NCBI RefSeq assembly: GCF_000426625.1
Contig: NZ_KE384548.1
Span: 372,001-436,000, forward strand
From: Psychrilyobacter atlanticus DSM 19335
Lineage (GTDB): Bacteria; Fusobacteriota; Fusobacteriia; Fusobacteriales; Fusobacteriaceae
Reading direction: 5' to 3'
DNA: 64,000 bases
The notes beneath the pieces are model-generated. The model was not told the DNA's origin and made no database searches. It was given only the letters and a program-made list of their open reading frames with translations. The translations under genes were made by a program, and so were the position numbers. Shown here one piece after another: positions 62,393 to 64,000 of this stretch. Every line of letters begins with the position of its first letter. Position 1 is the stretch's first letter.

Positions 62393-62462
62393 GTACATTT
62401 ATTTAGTGTTTTTTCATTTTTTGTTTGTAGTCTATACTATTTTATTAGTTCTCAGACTGTCC
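62393..62462. repeat. TGTACATTTATTT...CAGACTGTC repeat, copy 2
   Basis: Second copy of the segment at 59492-59556, here directly after a terminator. The 180 bases to the next gene hold nothing else I can name. Confidence 0.5.
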
Positions 62463-62643
62463 GCAGATACTCTCAAAACACCAAACTGGATAAACACTAA
62501 TAATGTCAACGGTTTAATTTTTTGAGAATATAATATAACCGAAATTATATTTATTTTGATTACTTCCTATAATTTTTAATAGTCATACAACTAAGAAAGG
62601 ATAAAGAGATAAAAGGTTATAATAAAAATATTTGCTTTAATAG

Positions 62644-63117
62644 TTAATAATTATTTTCCATATATTTTTTTATCAGAGTAATTTTTTCCTCTCTATTAGG
62701 CAATAATTTGTAGATACTATACCAGTCATTTAATTTAGCCAAAGGAATTTTTATATTATCAATCTCCATAAAATCTCCAATAGAGTCCTTAGTAAAGTCA
62801 AAAGAATAATCTTTGCCACCAAAACAGATACATAACCCTGCCATAACGTCTATTTCTATTCCGTCAATAATGTACTCATAAAAATATCTAGTTTTATAAA
62901 TTTTATTAGGAAATCTTTCTTGTTTTTCGCCTAAATCAGATAAAATATTATCTAATTTATTAATGTCTTTTAAATCAATTAAAATATCAATATCTCTAGG
63001 ACCCTGAACTATTCCATAATAGTTTAGCATTATTGATGCTCCTACAGCCCAAGTAATATTTTGATCATCTAATAATTTAGCAATTTTTTTTAAAACAAAT
63101 TCCAGTTGATTATTCAT
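62644..63117 (-). CDS. nucleotidyltransferase-fold protein (DUF6036/AbiEii-like)
   Basis: A 157-residue protein with the minimal nucleotidyltransferase signature: WAVGASIMLNYYGIVQGPRDIDILID, where the glycine-serine pair and the D-x-D metal site are present, and a third acidic residue in DGIEIDVMAG. Proteins of this type may be antitoxins or tRNA/protein AMPylators in toxin-antitoxin systems, but no HEPN or AbiEii toxin partner is next to it. GGAGG precedes the ATG at 63117; the start at 63168 lacks such a site. Confidence 0.75.
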   Translation of the reverse strand: MNNQLEFVLKKIAKLLDDQNITWAVGASIMLNYYGIVQGPRDIDILIDLKDINKLDNILSDLGEKQERFPNKIYKTRYFYEYIIDGIEIDVMAGLCICFGGKDYSFDFTKDSIGDFMEIDNIKIPLAKLNDWYSIYKLLPNREEKITLIKKYMENNY

Positions 63118-63168
63118 TTTGTACCTCCAAATAAAATTGTATAATTGATTTATTATAATCGCATTCAA

Positions 63169-63433
63169 TTTTAAAATGCAATGAAATAAATAAAAAGTTT
63201 TAAATCAAAATTAATCGGAGACAAAATTCAAATGGAATTGAAGACAAAATAATAAAAAATATAAAAAAAAGATTAAGTGTATTGCTTTTATCGCTCGATA
63301 AAAGTATTATGCTAAATACCATACTATTTTGTGTTGTTTTAATAAATTTTAACACACTTTATATAAGCGTTAAAAATAACATTATTTTCTTTTTTAATAA
63401 AAGAAGGAAAGGTTTGGCCCTCTCCTAAAAATT
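63169..63433. other. gene-free region with an inverted repeat and a repeat segment
   Basis: It holds the third GGACAAAA segment (63217-63256) and a perfect 9-base inverted repeat, CTTTTATCG with CGATAAAAG (63285-63304). No gene is seen. Confidence 0.5.
63217..63256. repeat. GGACAAAATTCAAAGAAAATC repeat, copy 3
   Basis: GGAGACAAAATTCAAATGGA followed by ATTGAAGACAAAATAATAAA, similar to copies at 46611 and 59694. Confidence 0.55.
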
Positions 63434-63599
63434 TTACTTTTTATTGATTTCGGAACTCCCGAAATAGAAACCTATTATCAGCATGGTGATATTGGTTATA
63501 GAGCCAACTACCATGCTATTCATCTGTTTGTCGCTGCCTACTTCTCCCTTTAAGATTATCCAGTATAGGTAAATACAAAACAGCACCCATACAATGTAC
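63434..63599 (-). pseudogene. two-helix membrane protein remnant, phage-like
   Basis: A minus-strand frame without a start codon reads YIVWVLFCIYLYWIILKG, then EVGSDKQMNSMVVGSITNIT, then MLIIGFYFGSSEINKK to a TAA at 63434. The second helix followed by YFGSS resembles short membrane proteins of phages and mobile elements. The N-terminus is missing. Confidence 0.3.
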
Positions 63600-63638
63600 T
63601 AGTGATTCTAATTTCTATCTGTTCATAGAACTGTATAA

Positions 63639-64000
63639 TTATAAAGAAACCTTTTGTTTTTTAATAATATAATGAGTTGATTTTCCCTTCCCTACTTTTA
63701 AAATAATTTCTTTTTTTCTCATTTCTTCTAGTACTTTTCTTGCTCTAGAATCTTTAACATTTAAAAGTTCTTCTACTTCTTTTTTTGTAACTTGCTCGTT
63801 TTCTTTTATAAAGTTATAAATTATTTTTTCTTGATTATTTAATATTTTTCCAGTACTTTTCGAGTTTTCCAGTATTTTTCCAGTACTTTTCGAGTTTTCC
63901 AGTATTTTTCCAGTACTTTCATTTCTAAATAATCTAACTCCTACAAAATCATTGACTTCTTCTATAAATGGCTCTTTTAATCCCGCCTTTAAACAAGATA
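63639..64000 (-). CDS. AlbA_2-type ATP-binding protein, C-terminal part (runs off window)
   Basis: The minus-strand frame enters from beyond base 64000 and ends at a TAA at 63639, giving 119 residues: CLKAGLKEPFIEEVNDFVG, VRLFRNESTGK, a repeated stretch, then a winged helix (NFIKENEQVTKKEVEELLNV, ARKVLEEMRKKEIILKVGKGK) ending KQKVSL. This is the tail of the COG2865 type, with an AlbA_2 domain upstream and a helix-turn-helix at the end. Such genes are common in accessory DNA and some belong to defence loci. The upstream part cannot be seen. Confidence 0.8.
   Translation of the reverse strand, partial: SCLKAGLKEPFIEEVNDFVGVRLFRNESTGKILENSKSTGKILENSKSTGKILNNQEKIIYNFIKENEQVTKKEVEELLNVKDSRARKVLEEMRKKEIILKVGKGKSTHYIIKKQKVSL
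63841..63919. repeat. 30-base in-frame tandem repeat in the AlbA_2-type gene
   Basis: The unit AGTATTTTTCCAGTACTTTT followed by CGAGTTTTCC occurs at 63841-63870 and 63871-63900, then partly again to 63919. It encodes GKILENSKST repeated in frame between the core domain and the winged helix. Confidence 0.9.

Overview
The window looks like a chromosome segment from an anaerobic, fermentative member of the Fusobacteriota (Ilyobacter / Propionigenium / Psychrilyobacter-like). The DNA is very AT-rich and AGGAGG-type ribosome sites stand before almost every gene. Outer-membrane-type proteins occur beside clostridial-style metabolism: type III glutamine synthetase, a five-gene glgBCDAP glycogen operon with glgD, and the [FeFe]-hydrogenase maturase HydE. 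The genus is an inference from gene content. I see no rRNA, tRNA or CRISPR array.

Positions 1 to about 39.7 kb are ordinary core genome. In order they carry a DUF2325/DUF2023-like pair; ybaK with a MerR regulator divergent from a CatB/Vat-type acetyltransferase; pyrG with a hairpin in its leader; an M42 peptidase; aroK; a solute-binding lipoprotein next to a membrane diguanylate cyclase; pcm; two envelope proteins; pncB; a GT4 glycosyltransferase; two TSUP transporters; serS; fbaA; glnN; glgBCDAP; the pstSCAB-phoU phosphate operon; dtd; a Cof-type HAD phosphatase; and hydE. The best regulatory find is in front of glnN. A consensus promoter is followed by a 34-codon leader ORF whose stop codon lies inside a strong intrinsic terminator. 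Behind that is a purine-riboswitch aptamer with its own antiterminator/terminator, then glnN. Guanine-type control of glutamine synthetase, stacked on a leader-ORF terminator, is the strongest candidate here for an undescribed system.

Positions 39.7 to 64 kb are accessory and patchy. They hold a decayed and an intact YhcG/DUF1016 nuclease-family gene, a PQQ sugar dehydrogenase, an orphan large pseudopilin, a plasmid-type Rep_3 initiator with a small downstream gene, a CARB-like class A beta-lactamase with an RSG motif, three c-di-GMP proteins (PAS-GGDEF, HD-GYP, GGDEF), a GNAT, a kinase-like protein, a second surface-repeat protein, an alpha/beta hydrolase, a LysR regulator, a YjjG phosphatase whose start region is tandemly duplicated, a YczE-like membrane gene broken by one UGA divergent from a YeiL-like Crp/Fnr regulator, a nucleotidyltransferase, and the 3' end of an AlbA_2-type ATP-binding protein running off the window. 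Between them lie at least four families of short dispersed repeats and several gene remnants (AlbA_2 tails, a cold-shock fragment, a two-helix membrane fragment). This points to repeated insertion, recombination and deletion, probably including plasmid integration.

Starts were chosen by ribosome-site position, so several genes begin downstream of the longest possible reading frame. Family names come from recognised motifs; no database search was run.
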